A DNA stretch of 33,358 nt from Chloroflexi bacterium UBA6077 (GCA_002436065.1 DIXP01000032.1:1-33358); one strand, 5' to 3'; shown: positions 6,925 through 14,377, counted from the first letter of the stretch. The notes: generated by a model from the letters alone, not told the origin. Numbers and translations are program-made.

Positions 6925-8175
6925 CTATTCATAGCGCAGTGCCTCGATGGGGTTCAGCCGGGAGGCTCGGGTCGCCGGGTAGATGCCGAAGAAGATCCCG
7001 ATGGCCGCGGACACCGCGAAGGCCAGCAGCACCGACTCCGGCACCACCACCGTCTTCAGCACCTGCCCGGCCACCGTGACGCCCGACAGAAGCTGCGAGA
7101 AACCCACCCCGAAGGCTATGCCGATGATCCCTCCGACCACGCTGACCAGCACCGCCTCCACTAGGAACTGGGAGAGTATGTCCCGGCGCCTTGCCCCGAT
7201 GGCCTTCCGTATCCCTATCTCCCGAGTCCTCTCGGTGACAGACACCAACATGATGTTCATGATGCCGATGCCCCCCACCACCAGGGAAATCCCAGCCACG
7301 GCCCCCAGCAAGAGGGTCAGCACGCCGGTAATCTGGGTGGCGGTGGCCAGCATGTCGTCCTGGCTCCGGATCAGGAAGTCGTCCTGGACTACCCGGTGCC
7401 GCTGGCGCAGCACCTCTGCGATCTGCTGCACGGCCTCACCCATGACGCCCTCAGACGCCACCTGGACATTGATTGTGGAGACACTCCTCCCCCCACTAGC
7501 CGTGCGCTGGGCGAACAGCCGCTCCTGGAGTGTAGTGATGGGCATGAAGACCACGTCGTCCTGGTTGCCCGAGGCCTGGGACCCCTTCGATTCCATCACC
7601 CCGATGATCCTGAAGGTGAATCCCGCGCCCATGCCGCTGACGATGCGAACGTTCTGGCCCAGGGGGCTGACGTCCCCGAAGAGGTTGCGAGCCGTCTGGC
7701 TGCCCAGCACCGCTACCATCGCCCTGGAGTCCACCTGTTGCTGGGTGAAGAACTCCCCCTGAGCAACGTGGAAGTTGCGGACCCGCTCGTAATCCGGGGT
7801 TGTGCCGGTGATGCGGGTCCGCGAATTCATGGGTCCCGCCACCACCTGCCCCATGCCGTACGCTTCGGGAGCCACCCCTGAGACCGTGGGGACCTCCGCC
7901 GCCAGGGCCATGGCGTCCTCGTAGGTCAGGGTAACGGAGGTGCCCGCCCCGCTGGACACCCCGCCTGTCTGGGTGGAACCGGGGCTGACGAAGAGCAGAT
8001 TGGTGCCCATCCCCTGGATCTGGGCCACGATACTCGCCTCCGCCCCCTTTCCCACGCTCATCAGGGCGATCACGGCGGCCACGCCGATGATAAGGCCCAA
8101 CATGGTGAGCCCCGTGCGCATCTTGTTGGCGGACAGGCCCCGGAGGGCGATCCTCAAGCCATCGCTCAGCTTCAT
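6925..8175 (-). CDS. MacB-like ABC transporter permease (FtsX family)
   Basis: A 416-residue permease. The N-terminal KLSDGLRIALRGLSANKMRT then GLTMLGLIIGVAAVIALMSV gives TM1. A MacB periplasmic core follows (about 45-260), with motifs GTNLLFVSPGS and NLFGDVSPLGQNVRI. The C-terminal FtsX domain holds three TM segments, with the conserved GGIGIMNIMLVSVTERTREI then GIRKAIGARRRDIL, and ends LNPIEALRYE. Unlike E. coli MacB, the ATPase is a separate gene that overlaps its start by 4 nt. It should work with that ATPase and the adaptor at 9022-11025 as a mechanotransmission-type exporter of peptides, lipids or antibiotics; the substrate cannot be read from sequence. Confidence 0.94.
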   Translation of the reverse strand: MKLSDGLRIALRGLSANKMRTGLTMLGLIIGVAAVIALMSVGKGAEASIVAQIQGMGTNLLFVSPGSTQTGGVSSGAGTSVTLTYEDAMALAAEVPTVSGVAPEAYGMGQVVAGPMNSRTRITGTTPDYERVRNFHVAQGEFFTQQQVDSRAMVAVLGSQTARNLFGDVSPLGQNVRIVSGMGAGFTFRIIGVMESKGSQASGNQDDVVFMPITTLQERLFAQRTASGGRSVSTINVQVASEGVMGEAVQQIAEVLRQRHRVVQDDFLIRSQDDMLATATQITGVLTLLLGAVAGISLVVGGIGIMNIMLVSVTERTREIGIRKAIGARRRDILSQFLVEAVLVSVVGGIIGIAFGVGFSQLLSGVTVAGQVLKTVVVPESVLLAFAVSAAIGIFFGIYPATRASRLNPIEALRYE

Positions 8176-9011
8176 AGTTGCCCCTCCACTGCCTGCATCG
8201 GCAACCGGAGTCCGAATCGAGGTAACTGGAACCGAGCCCGACTCCGCCCATCGCCCACCGGCTCGACCGCTTCGGCAGCGACCTTCCCGTTGCCTCGGAC
8301 CGCGTCTACTGGCTGCTGTATCCCGTCGCCCCTACGCTCGTCGCTGGTGACCAGGCCGTCGCGCAGGTGGATGACCCGCCTGGTGTGGGCCGCCACGTCC
8401 GGCTCGTGGGTTACCAGCAGCACTGTGATCCCCCGTTCCTCGTTGAGCCGTTTGAACAGCCCCATGATCTCCTCGCTGGTTCGGGTGTCCAGGGCTCCCG
8501 TAGGCTCGTCGGCCAGGATCAGCACCGGGTCGTTGACCAGGGCCCGTGCGATTGCCACCCGCTGCTGCTGCCCGCCCGACAGCTCCGTCGGCTTGTGGTG
8601 GACACGATCGGCCAGCCCCACCGCCGCCAGCGCCTCCATTGCTCGCCTGCGCCGGTTGCCCGCCCCTGTGTAGATGAGGGGCAGTTCCACCTGCTCCAGT
8701 GCACTGGTACGGGCAAGCAGGTTGAAGCCCTGGAACACGAAGCCGATCTTGCGGCTGCGTATCCATGCCAGCTGGTCGTCCGTCAGCCGACTGATCTCGA
8801 TCCCGTCCAGCCGGTAGCTGCCGCTGGTAGGTTGGTCCAGGCAGCCCAGGACGTTCATCAGGGTGGATTTCCCGGAGCCCGAGGGCCCCATGATGGAGGC
8901 AAACTCTCCCCTGTTGATCTCCAGGGACACGCCCGCCAGAGCGTTCACCCGCGCGTCGCCCATTGCATACACCTTGTGGAGGTCTCTGATACTGATTGTG
9001 GCGTCGCTCAT
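8172..9011 (-). CDS. MacB/LolD-type ABC transporter ATP-binding protein
   Basis: A 279-residue ATPase. ATG 9011 (MSDATISIRDLHKVYAMGDA) is chosen because GGGAGG precedes it after the adaptor stop at 9022; an in-frame ATG at 9038 would overlap the adaptor. Walker A is GPSGSGKST, the Q-loop region is GFVFQGFNLL, the signature is LSGGQQQR, and Walker B is VLILADEPTGALD, followed by the switch His in LLVTHEPDVA. The C-terminus carries about 45 extra residues after the core, rich in Gly/Arg/Val and without recognisable motif. It overlaps the permease in ATGA. It powers the adjacent MacB-like permease. Confidence 0.95.
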   Translation of the reverse strand: MSDATISIRDLHKVYAMGDARVNALAGVSLEINRGEFASIMGPSGSGKSTLMNVLGCLDQPTSGSYRLDGIEISRLTDDQLAWIRSRKIGFVFQGFNLLARTSALEQVELPLIYTGAGNRRRRAMEALAAVGLADRVHHKPTELSGGQQQRVAIARALVNDPVLILADEPTGALDTRTSEEIMGLFKRLNEERGITVLLVTHEPDVAAHTRRVIHLRDGLVTSDERRGDGIQQPVDAVRGNGKVAAEAVEPVGDGRSRARFQLPRFGLRLPMQAVEGQL

Positions 9012-9021
9012 CTCATCCTCC

Positions 9022-11025
9022 CTAGCGGGGTAGCCCACTGCCCTGCCCAGCGCCGCCGCCCGGTCCGCCGGAACTGCTGCCGGTCAGGCCCGGGACGTTC
9101 GCCGCGGCGGTGCCGGTGGTCTGAACCACCACCTGGTCTCCCTCGGATAGCCCCTCGGTGATCTCCGTCACCTGATCGCTGCTCAGCCCCACCTTCACCA
9201 CCCTGGTCTCGACCACGCCGTTCACCAGCACATCAACCACTCGGTTCTGCCCCTGTATCTTGATGGCCCGGTTGGGCACCGTGAGGACGTCCGCCTTCTG
9301 GGAGTAGACGATGGTAGCTGCGGCGGTCATGCCGGGCTTCAGGGTCGATACGTCCGGCGGCGTGCCGCTCCCTGGGGCAACCCCTGGCCGCTGAGGACTC
9401 ATGCCAGCACGAGGGGTGCCGGTCCCTGTCCCCGATCCCGACGTTCCGGCTTGCTGCCGGATCACCTCGCCGACGCTCATGGAGACCAGGTAGGTGGAGA
9501 CCCCAGACTGCACCGTCGCGGCCGGGGCGATGGCGATCACCTTGCCAGAGAACCGGGGGCCGGGAAGAGCCTCGAAGCCGATCTGGACATCCTGGCCCAG
9601 CTTGATCCGCGCCACATCCGTCTCCGCCAGGCTCACGTCAACCCGGAGCTGCGCCGGGTCCACCAGAGTCAGCACCGAGCCCGAGGCCGGCTCCCCCCGT
9701 GCCACCGACACCACCGCCACCACTCCATCGAACGGGGCAAGGAGTGAGGCATTCTCAAGGTTGTATTTGGCAACGGATAGGGAGGCTGCCGCCTGATCCA
9801 CCGCCGCCTGGGCCGACTGGAGGTCGCTCTCGGTGTAGGGGGCGCGCTTGAGGACAAGCTGGGCCTCCGCCTGGGTCACAGATGCCCGGGCGATCGAAAT
9901 GTCCTCCGCAGTTACCCCTGCCTTCAGTTGCGCCAGCTTGGCCTCCGCGCTGGTCAGGGACGCCTTTGCGCTCTCCACGCTCTGCTCGGCCTGGACCAAC
10001 TCTGCCTGCGCTGCCCCGGCCTTCACCAGAACCAGTTTGGCCTCCGCGCTCGCGAGGCCGGAGTTAGCCGAGTCCACGGCGCTCTGGGCAGACTGGAGGT
10101 CTGCCCCCGTGGTTCCCGCCATCACCTCGTTCAGCTTCTGCACGGCGGTGTCGTGGTTCGCCTTCGCGGTCTCGTAGTTCTGGAGGGCTGCCGACACGCT
10201 GGAGAAGCCCGATTGGGCCAGGTTGTCACCCTTGGCCATCTCGTACTTGTCCTCCGCCGTAGTCAATGCCTGCTTCGCGGAGTTGACGGCTGCCTGGGCT
10301 GTCGCGATAGCGCTCTGGGCTGGCCCCGCTTTCAGCTCGTCCAGCTTCGCCCTGGCCGTGGCCAGGGTGGCTCTGGCCTGATCCACCAAGGTCTGAGCTA
10401 TCGTCAGATCCTCCGCCGTGGCCCCCTTCCTCATATCGGCGACCTTGGCCTCTGCCGTGACCAGGTTGTTGCGTGCCACTGCCACAGCCGCCTCGGCGAC
10501 CTGCAGGTCGGCCTCGGTGGGTCCCTTCTGCACCTGAGAGAGCTTCGCCTGGGCTGAGGTCAGGCCGGCCGCGGCGCTCACCACCTCTTCGGGTCTCGCG
10601 CCGGAACTCATTCCATCCAGTTTTGCCCTGGCTGAGGCGAGCTGCGCTTCGGCCTGGGCGACCTGTGCTTTCAGGTCGCCATCCTCTATCCTGGCCAGGG
10701 TCTGGCCCTGCTTCACCGTGTCACCCACCGATACGAGCAGCTGATTCAGGATCCCAGTGCTGTTCCCGGTCGACCTGAAGGCGAGTCTGGATGTGGCCGA
10801 GGAGGCCACCGAGCCGGTGGCGGTGACGGCGGCGGCCACGGTGCCTTTGGCCACCACGGCCGTCTGGGGTTTGGCGGGCGGTGCCGCCGAAGGGTTCAGG
10901 CGGGCATAGCCGAAGTAGACGGATGCCGCCAGCAGCACCAGGGCAGCTGCCATCACCCACCTGCTGATCCCTCTTGTCTCTTCGGGAAGCGCCATGCCCC
11001 CCGCCGTCGATGCCTCAACCTTCAC
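9022..11025 (-). CDS. HlyD/MacA-type membrane fusion protein with extended helical repeats
   Basis: A 667-residue adaptor starting at GTG 11025 behind AGGAGGAG. One TM anchor lies at about residues 23-41. Lipoyl-like halves surround LLVSVGDTVKQGQTLARIED and APFDGVVAVVSVARGEPASG. Between them, about residues 110-430 consist of successive 33-35-residue units with the pattern A-x-A-x-L-x-x-A-x-A-K-L, each ending in KAG/KGPT/KGAT and followed by DL. This helical region is several times longer than the single hairpin of E. coli MacA. A Gly/Thr/Pro-rich insert and a Gly-rich C-terminal tail are also present. It probably links the ABC permease to the outside across the wall. Confidence 0.9.
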   Translation of the reverse strand: MKVEASTAGGMALPEETRGISRWVMAAALVLLAASVYFGYARLNPSAAPPAKPQTAVVAKGTVAAAVTATGSVASSATSRLAFRSTGNSTGILNQLLVSVGDTVKQGQTLARIEDGDLKAQVAQAEAQLASARAKLDGMSSGARPEEVVSAAAGLTSAQAKLSQVQKGPTEADLQVAEAAVAVARNNLVTAEAKVADMRKGATAEDLTIAQTLVDQARATLATARAKLDELKAGPAQSAIATAQAAVNSAKQALTTAEDKYEMAKGDNLAQSGFSSVSAALQNYETAKANHDTAVQKLNEVMAGTTGADLQSAQSAVDSANSGLASAEAKLVLVKAGAAQAELVQAEQSVESAKASLTSAEAKLAQLKAGVTAEDISIARASVTQAEAQLVLKRAPYTESDLQSAQAAVDQAAASLSVAKYNLENASLLAPFDGVVAVVSVARGEPASGSVLTLVDPAQLRVDVSLAETDVARIKLGQDVQIGFEALPGPRFSGKVIAIAPAATVQSGVSTYLVSMSVGEVIRQQAGTSGSGTGTGTPRAGMSPQRPGVAPGSGTPPDVSTLKPGMTAAATIVYSQKADVLTVPNRAIKIQGQNRVVDVLVNGVVETRVVKVGLSSDQVTEITEGLSEGDQVVVQTTGTAAANVPGLTGSSSGGPGGGAGQGSGLPR

Positions 11026-11037
11026 GATCTCCTCCTT

Positions 11038-11076
11038 CGCCTTCTGGACTGCCCCTCCTGGCCGTGCCAGAAGGCG
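11038..11076 (-). other. Intergenic hairpin upstream of the adaptor gene
   Basis: CGCCTTCTGG at 11038-11047 and CCAGAAGGCG at 11067-11076 form a perfect 10-bp inverted repeat with a 19-nt loop. On the transcribed minus strand it lies between the degenerate-receiver stop and the AGGAGGAG of the adaptor gene. There is no T tract, so it may be an mRNA processing or stability element or an attenuator rather than a simple terminator. Confidence 0.5.
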
Positions 11077-11083
11077 CCAACTA

Positions 11084-11473
11084 TCAATAGTCGCCGGCCC
11101 GTCTGAGGACGGCGCGGATTCGCAGGATCAGCTCCCGGGGGTTGATGGGGCCCGCCAGGCAGTCGTCGGCCCCCAGGTCGAGGACCGTCGTGGTCAGGTC
11201 CGGATCGGCCCACGGTAGCAGGGCGATGAGCGGCACCGAGGAGCTAGCCCGCAGCTCCTGGCACGTCTTCAGCCCTCCAGGCATCGGCGGCTGTAAGTCC
11301 AGCACCACCAGCACCATAAGAGCCGTGCGCTTCCCGTCCGCCTGGTCCGAAGGGGAGACGAACTGTCGAAGCTGTCGGACACCCCAACCCTCCGCCGCCA
11401 GTTGGAGCCTGAGGGGCTCGGCCAGCTTCAGCCCCTGTGACACGACCAGGATCTCGCCTCGCGTCCTTTCCAA
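11084..11473 (-). CDS. Degenerate single-domain response-regulator receiver protein
   Basis: A protein of about 129 residues with a CheY-like pattern: GEILVVSQGLKLAEPLRLQL, MVLVVLDLQPPMPGG, VPLIALLPWAD, LGADDCLAGPINPREL and then IRAVLRR. The start TTG 11473 is preferred because GGGGAGG lies just upstream and the receiver begins there; the open frame runs on to 11623 with unrelated residues. The phosphoacceptor Asp is kept (VLDLQ). The N-terminal acidic pair is replaced by SQ, the Thr/Ser by Leu, and the conserved Lys by Gly. Normal phosphotransfer is therefore unlikely and it may act as a ligand or protein-binding pseudo-receiver. It lies inside the transporter/two-component operon. Confidence 0.75.
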   Translation of the reverse strand: MERTRGEILVVSQGLKLAEPLRLQLAAEGWGVRQLRQFVSPSDQADGKRTALMVLVVLDLQPPMPGGLKTCQELRASSSVPLIALLPWADPDLTTTVLDLGADDCLAGPINPRELILRIRAVLRRAGDY

Positions 11474-11493
11474 TTGCCGCCTCCCCACCGACT

Positions 11494-11525
11494 GCGGGGG
11501 AAGCAACAGATGCTGCTTCCCCCGC
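11494..11525 (-). terminator. Strong 12-bp hairpin between secreted-protein and receiver genes
   Basis: GCGGGGGAAGCA at 11494-11505 is perfectly complementary to TGCTTCCCCCGC at 11514-11525, with an 8-nt loop. It follows the stop of the secreted-protein gene (11553) and precedes the Shine-Dalgarno of the receiver gene. No T tract follows on the minus strand. It may act as a partial terminator or a 3'-stabilising stem that makes the first gene more highly expressed than the rest. Confidence 0.5.
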
Positions 11526-11552
11526 TGGGGTTGATTACCTACCCCGCTGATG

Positions 11553-11960
11553 CTACTGGTTGGGCGCGGGCGTCGGGGCAGCGCCCCATGGTGGAGTACC
11601 ACGGGGTCCGCTGAAGTCGCCACCGAATCTGCCGCCGTGCATCGGGCCTCCCTTGAAGCCCATCGGGCCGCCGTTTGCCCCGAACTGGGCCATGCGGTCC
11701 TTCATGAACTTCGCCTGGTCCGCCGTGATGCGGCCATCCTTGACCATCTGGTCGATGGTTTCATTCCTGGCCTGCAGAGACGCATCCTCCAGCTTCTTCT
11801 GCTCGATCCCCAGGATCTTGGCCACCTTCCCCACGAACACGTCGTGGTAGTTGGTGGTTCCCGTGGGCGGATCCGCCGCGAAAACCGCTCCCACGGCGAT
11901 GACACCCACCAAGAGCGCCACGCCCAAGGCCGCTGCCATTACCTTGAAGCCTCTCTTCAT
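11553..11960 (-). CDS. Small secreted protein with signal peptide (DUF2680-like, tentative)
   Basis: A 135-residue protein starting MKRGFKVMAAALGVALLVGV, with a positively charged start, hydrophobic core and likely cleavage after AVFA. The mature part has VGKVAKILGIEQKKLEDASL, VKDGRITADQAKFMKDRMAQ and a Gly/Pro/Phe-rich tail ending PTPAPNQ. The short LGI-x-x-x-K-L and DGRITADQA segments resemble DUF2680-type secreted proteins and loosely the LTxxQ-type Spy/CpxP chaperones; this is only similarity by eye. It is the first gene of the leftward cluster, directly behind the response-regulator boxes. An extracytoplasmic accessory or feedback role for the kinase is plausible but inferred. Confidence 0.75.
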   Translation of the reverse strand: MKRGFKVMAAALGVALLVGVIAVGAVFAADPPTGTTNYHDVFVGKVAKILGIEQKKLEDASLQARNETIDQMVKDGRITADQAKFMKDRMAQFGANGGPMGFKGGPMHGGRFGGDFSGPRGTPPWGAAPTPAPNQ

Positions 11961-12017
11961 CTCTCTTCACCTCCTCTCTGTTCGCATCTGGGGGCTAGAC
12001 CGAAGCCCCACGACAAC

Positions 12018-12062
12018 AGAATAGTTGGCGGCCGGTGAAGAAATTGTGAAGTAGATGTGACG
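12018..12062 (-). promoter_or_regulatory. Leftward promoter with three 11-bp-spaced response-regulator repeats
   Basis: On the plus strand GTGAAG, GTGAAG and GTGACG start at 12035, 12046 and 12057, exactly 11 bp apart. On the transcribed minus strand they read CGTCAC, CTTCAC, CTTCAC. The array ends 11 nt before TATTCT (12023-12018), a good -10 box. This is the layout of PhoB/PhoP-activated promoters, in which the repeats replace the -35. It should drive the gene at 11960 and probably the operon behind it. Confidence 0.7.
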
Positions 12063-12089
12063 ATACGAGGAAGGCTCGACGCATCTGAA

Positions 12090-12145
12090 CTTCATCGATC
12101 TCTCACAGTCTCTTCGCGGTTTCTTCATAGCTTTACTGCTAGACT
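12090..12145 (+). promoter_or_regulatory. Rightward promoter with four 11-bp-spaced response-regulator repeats
   Basis: CTTCAT, TCTCAC, CTTCGC and CTTCAT start at 12090, 12101, 12112 and 12123, exactly 11 bp apart. The last ends 11 nt before TAGACT (12140-12145), a -10-like box. Repeat sequence, orientation relative to transcription and spacing mirror the leftward array. It should drive the gene at 12223. Confidence 0.7.
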
Positions 12146-12222
12146 GCGGATAGCACTTGCAAGCAAAGCCGTGGGGGCGAGTCCTCACAGACTCTGAGGC
12201 CCGTTGGGCCAGGAGGAGAGAG

Positions 12223-12615
12223 ATGGGACACTTGGGACGTTTCGGTGAATACGGTGCTGGCGAACTCTGGTGGACCAACTGGTGGGTCCTGCTGGGTCTT
12301 GGCCTGGCGGCTCTGGTGCTGACCATCATCGCCTGGAGCATGCTGAGCCAGCGAGGCGGTGGGGAAGAGTCTTCCAGCGTGGACCCGGAGATCTATGAGA
12401 ACATAGATGGGCAGATCCGATCCATGCTGGTTCAGGCGGGCGGAGCTCTCAGCCAGGACAGCATTGGAGACAACCTGGGAGTGCCCGTCGCCGGCCTGGC
12501 CAATACGCTTCATGCCATGGAAGAGAGAGGGGAAATCTTACGAGTCTGGATCCCAAGTGACTACACCTATGGAGTGCAGCTGGTTGAGGCGGACCGTACA
12601 CCTCTATACCTCTGA
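12223..12615 (+). CDS. Small membrane-anchored protein with C-terminal winged-helix-like domain
   Basis: A 130-residue protein. ATG 12223 follows AGGAGGAGAGAG and is preferred over the open frame from 12157. Residues 1-17 are short and soluble (MGHLGRFGEYGAGELWW). A single TM helix follows at about 20-41 (WVLLGLGLAALVLTIIAWSM). The C-terminal 75 residues (YENIDGQIRSMLVQAGGALS, then IGDNLGVPVAGLANTLHAME and RGEILRVWIP) have the helix-turn-helix plus wing pattern of MarR/ArsR-like folds. The function is unknown. It is divergent from the transporter/two-component operon and shares its regulatory arrays, so a membrane-bound regulator or adaptor of that system is inferred. Its stop directly abuts the convergent MOT1 stop (TGATCA at 12613-12618). 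Confidence 0.75.
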   Translation: MGHLGRFGEYGAGELWWTNWWVLLGLGLAALVLTIIAWSMLSQRGGGEESSSVDPEIYENIDGQIRSMLVQAGGALSQDSIGDNLGVPVAGLANTLHAMEERGEILRVWIPSDYTYGVQLVEADRTPLYL

Positions 12616-13806
12616 TCACAGCCTCACCAGGCCCTTCTTCAGCGCGTAGTCCAGGAGGACGCCCGCCACGAAGGCCGCCCCCATATTCCAGGTTGCAACC
12701 CCCGCCGTCACGAGCATCACGTAGAAGTCCTCCTTCTTGGAGCCGATGTCCCTGGAGGAGAGGGCCAGCTCGACGCCGGCAAAGAAGAGGATCACCCCCA
12801 GGATCGCGGCGGGGAACATCTGGAAGATCAGCTCCACGGAGCTCCCGAAGAAGAGGCCGATCACTATGACGATGGTTCCCAGGATCACGAGGGCCCCGCC
12901 GGTCCTGGCTCCGAAGCGCACGTGCCCGGCCATGCCGCCGGCCCCATGGCACATCGGGATGCCTCCGATGATAGGGGCGAAGAGGTTCATTATGCCCATG
13001 GAGGTGGCGACCTTGCGCTCGGTCACCGGTCGGTCGGGGAAGATGTCGTTGTTCTCTGCGACCACGGCGATGCAGGCGTTTCCCAGAGAGAGCGGCAGCT
13101 GGGGAATCGCCAAGAGGAGGCCACCCCAGAGCACTTCCTGCAAGGTGAGGCTTCCCAGGGCGAAGCTGGGCAGCCGCGGGGTGATCCCGGCCTGGACCAG
13201 CCTCCCCGGCAGGTCCGGCTGCTGGAACAGGGCCACCCCGATGCCCAGGAGAAGGAGCACGAACATGGCCGGCAGCTTCGGGTTGGCAAGCAACAGGTAA
13301 GTGACGACGAGCCCCGCGACGGCTATGGCAGGGTTGTCACCCATCATGCGGATCGCCTCCAGGATGAAGGCGAACCCAAGACCCAGCACGATGCCCCGGA
13401 CCACCGGCTTGGAGGCGAGCTTCGCCACCCGATCCACTGTACCTGTGAGCCCAAGTAGCAGCCAGATGGCCGCCGTCACCAGCCCCGAGCCGTACACCAT
13501 TCCCGGGGTGAGGATGCCTCCCTGGCCGATGGCGGCACCGCCGATGGCTTTCATCGGCTGGATGGGCATGGGAGTACGATAGTACAGTCCGGAGGCTATC
13601 TTCGAAATGCCGAAAGCGAGCAGGATGCCCACCGGATCCATGTGGAGAACGGCAATGTAGCCCACAACGAAGGGGATCAGGGTGCCGAGGTCACCGAAGG
13701 CCCCTGCCCACTCCATCCGGTCGTAGCGGTTCGCCGTCTGCTTCCCCCCGGCCACAGCCCCATCCTCCCGCTTCTCATTGCCGCCCTCTCGAAGCGGCGT
13801 GCCCAT
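12616..13806 (-). CDS. MOT1-family molybdate (or sulfate-like) transporter
   Basis: A 396-residue polytopic membrane protein, about 10-12 TM segments. It has the MOT1 signatures WAGAFGDLGTLIPFVVGY and PMPIQPMKAIGGAAI near the N-terminus and GGIPMCHGAGGMAGHVRFGA in the second half. MOT1 proteins are SulP relatives that import molybdate with high affinity. The upstream ModE-like gene, 44 nt away on the same strand, supports molybdate as substrate. The first roughly 25 residues are hydrophilic, and a later start is possible. It abuts the convergent gene at 12615 with no spacer. Confidence 0.88.
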   Translation of the reverse strand: MGTPLREGGNEKREDGAVAGGKQTANRYDRMEWAGAFGDLGTLIPFVVGYIAVLHMDPVGILLAFGISKIASGLYYRTPMPIQPMKAIGGAAIGQGGILTPGMVYGSGLVTAAIWLLLGLTGTVDRVAKLASKPVVRGIVLGLGFAFILEAIRMMGDNPAIAVAGLVVTYLLLANPKLPAMFVLLLLGIGVALFQQPDLPGRLVQAGITPRLPSFALGSLTLQEVLWGGLLLAIPQLPLSLGNACIAVVAENNDIFPDRPVTERKVATSMGIMNLFAPIIGGIPMCHGAGGMAGHVRFGARTGGALVILGTIVIVIGLFFGSSVELIFQMFPAAILGVILFFAGVELALSSRDIGSKKEDFYVMLVTAGVATWNMGAAFVAGVLLDYALKKGLVRL

Positions 13807-13850
13807 CGTACGGCAGCCGTGTGCATAACGCCTGCCAAAAGAAAGAAGGG

Positions 13851-14261
13851 TCAGCCGAAGGTTTCCCGGAAGCGGCCGTCCACCAGTGCGCCCAGGCCCC
13901 GACTGAGTTCGCGGTAGCGACTGAGCAGATCCCTGGCAAGAGGGGTGAGGGCGCTGCCTCCGCCGTCGGCGCCGCCCGACTGGGTCTGGACCAGCCGCAG
14001 CCCAAGGATCTCCTCCGACTCCTTCAGCCTCTGCCAGGCGGTGCGGTATGGGACCTTCAACTCCTCCGCGGCCTTGGCCAGAGAGCCAGTGCGCTCAATG
14101 CCCTCCAGGATCGCGGCTCGGTGGTCGCTCAGCACCGCCCTGCCGTCCACCTCGATCCACAGCTTGGACCGCACCTCCATCTTGAGAGAGAGATGTGCGG
14201 TCGTTGAGCTTTCGTCTTGCTGGGAGTCCACCAACTGCGTGGGAACGGATGACTCATTCAT
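13851..14261 (-). CDS. ModE-like winged-helix regulator lacking molybdate-binding domains
   Basis: A 136-residue protein. After a hydrophilic start of about 25 residues, KLWIEVDGRAVLSDHRAAIL then EGIERTGSLAKAAEELKVPY and RTAWQRLKESEEILGLRLVQ match the N-terminal DNA-binding domain of ModE. TQSGGADGGGSALTPLARDL forms the wing. The TOBE/MOP molybdate-binding repeats of E. coli ModE are absent, so it is a ModE-N-only protein of a common short type. Direct linkage to a MOT1 transporter indicates control of molybdenum uptake. How it senses molybdate without MOP domains is not visible here. Confidence 0.9.
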   Translation of the reverse strand: MNESSVPTQLVDSQQDESSTTAHLSLKMEVRSKLWIEVDGRAVLSDHRAAILEGIERTGSLAKAAEELKVPYRTAWQRLKESEEILGLRLVQTQSGGADGGGSALTPLARDLLSRYRELSRGLGALVDGRFRETFG

Positions 14262-14302
14262 GGCCGCGCCGCTTTCTAGGGCGATCAGGCGCCCTCTCCT
14301 GC

Positions 14303-14333
14303 ATTATGCACAGAATATCCTAACGCTGCTCAA
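14303..14333 (-). promoter_or_regulatory. Possible promoter of the modE-like/MOT1 operon
   Basis: On the minus strand TTGAGC (14333-14328) and CATAAT (14308-14303) are separated by 19 nt in an AT-richer patch about 40 nt upstream of the ModE-like start. The spacing is slightly long. No clear ModE palindrome is visible. Confidence 0.3.
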
Positions 14334-14377
14334 CGAGGCAAACCTGCTGAAGGCGATGAAGCCCGGTGGCCTGCGTC

